Assembly (NCBI GenBank): GCA_020848595.1
Contig: JADLHV010000184.1
Coordinates: 1 to 6,597, forward strand
DNA: 6,597 bases
Source of the DNA: Bacteroidia bacterium
Lineage (GTDB): Bacteria; Bacteroidota; Bacteroidia; NS11-12g; UBA955
Direction: 5' to 3'
The translations under genes and the position numbers were made by a program. Of the stretch, positions 6,075-6,597 are shown piece by piece (the stretch's first letter is position 1; every line of letters starts with the position of its first letter). The notes beneath the pieces are model-generated. The model ran no database searches. It saw only the letters and a list, made by a program, of their open reading frames with translations, and was not told the DNA's origin.

Positions 6075-6597
6075 AATTAAGATCCGAACATCTCGTTAAG
6101 CAATACAAACAAAAAAGAGTCGTTAACGATGTCTCTATTTATGTTGAGCAAGGTGAAATTGTTGGATTGTTAGGCCCAAATGGTGCTGGTAAAACAACTT
6201 CATTTTATATGACAGTTGGATTAGTAAGACCTGATGAAGGAAATATCTATTTAGATGATGAAGACATCACCAATTTGCCCATGTACAAACGTGCTCAAAA
6301 AGGTGTTGGATACCTTCCCCAAGAAGCATCAGTTTACCGAGATTTATCTGTTGAAGACAATATTTTGGCCGTTTTGGAACTCACCAAAATGAAAAAAGAT
6401 GAACAATTAGATAAATTAGAAAGCTTACTCAACGAATTTAGCTTGCAAAGAGTAAGAAAAAATTTAGGTAAAGTATTAAGTGGTGGCGAAAGAAGAAGAA
6501 CTGAAATTGCACGTGCTCTTGCAACAGACCCTAAGTTTATATTGTTAGACGAACCTTTTGCTGGCGTCGATCCAATTGCTGTTGAAGATATCCAAAC
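6071..6597 (+). CDS. lptB: LPS export ABC transporter ATP-binding protein LptB (cut by right edge)
   Basis: LptB is the cytoplasmic ATPase that, with LptF and LptG, extracts lipopolysaccharide from the inner membrane and powers its transport to the cell surface. The 175 complete codons present include Walker A GPNGAGKTT (35-43), the Q-loop Q84 in GYLPQEASV, the ABC signature LSGGE (136-140), Walker B ILLDE (157-161) and the D-loop GVD (165-167). The stretch LLDEPFAGVDPIAVEDIQ is a strong LptB hallmark that separates it from other ABC ATPases. The H-loop and C-terminus, about 65-75 residues of a usual 240-250, lie past the right edge. The ATG shares ATGA with the recJ stop codon, so the two genes should be one transcript, with translation of lptB probably coupled to recJ. 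No promoter of its own or Shine-Dalgarno sequence is visible. Confidence 0.95.
   Translation, partial: MKLRSEHLVKQYKQKRVVNDVSIYVEQGEIVGLLGPNGAGKTTSFYMTVGLVRPDEGNIYLDDEDITNLPMYKRAQKGVGYLPQEASVYRDLSVEDNILAVLELTKMKKDEQLDKLESLLNEFSLQRVRKNLGKVLSGGERRRTEIARALATDPKFILLDEPFAGVDPIAVEDIQ

Noticed and set aside
1..6597. Search for CRISPR arrays, tRNA or rRNA genes, insertion sequences, toxin-antitoxin or phage-defence genes
   Set aside because: No regularly spaced repeats, transposase motifs, RNA-gene signatures or defence-protein motifs were seen. Almost all sequence is accounted for by four well-known housekeeping or metabolic genes plus one VWA gene.

Overview
This window looks like ordinary chromosome from an AT-rich member of the Bacteroidota, possibly a Flavobacteriia, Sphingobacteriia or Chitinophagia relative. 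Four things point there. Three gene starts are preceded by a Bacteroidota-type -7 box (TAnnTTTG-like: TACTTTTG once and TATCTTCG twice). No start has a purine-rich Shine-Dalgarno sequence. The 2-oxo acid dehydrogenase E1 is a single alpha-beta fusion of the kind common in this phylum. The Mfd, RecJ and LptB sequences also read as Bacteroidota versions. The genus cannot be fixed from sequence reading alone.

Layout. Positions 1-741 (minus strand) hold the N-terminal 247 codons of mfd, the transcription-repair coupling factor, cut by the left edge. A 138-bp divergent spacer (742-879) carries a -7-like box for mfd and a perfect 14-bp palindrome. Positions 880-2013 (plus) encode an exported protein with a von Willebrand factor A domain, from a family whose function is unknown. 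After a 49-bp gap holding a promoter and an inverted repeat, 2063-4039 (plus) encodes the fused E1 alpha/beta subunit of a 2-oxo acid dehydrogenase complex, probably branched-chain type. A 337-bp non-coding stretch (4040-4376) contains a candidate hairpin and, at its end, a -7 box. Positions 4377-6074 (plus) encode RecJ, and lptB starts inside the recJ stop codon (ATGA overlap, 6071-6074) and runs off the right edge.

How the genes relate. mfd and recJ are both DNA-repair genes but are not in one operon. recJ and lptB are almost certainly co-transcribed and may be translationally coupled, although their roles (DNA repair and lipopolysaccharide export) are unrelated. The E1 gene appears to be transcribed on its own, because no E2 or E3 gene adjoins it. 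I see no CRISPR array, tRNA, rRNA, insertion sequence, toxin-antitoxin pair or defence system. The items most worth checking are the poorly characterised VWA protein, the very short or absent 5' leaders of the E1 and recJ transcripts, and the inverted repeats whose right arms overlap the -7 boxes of those two promoters.
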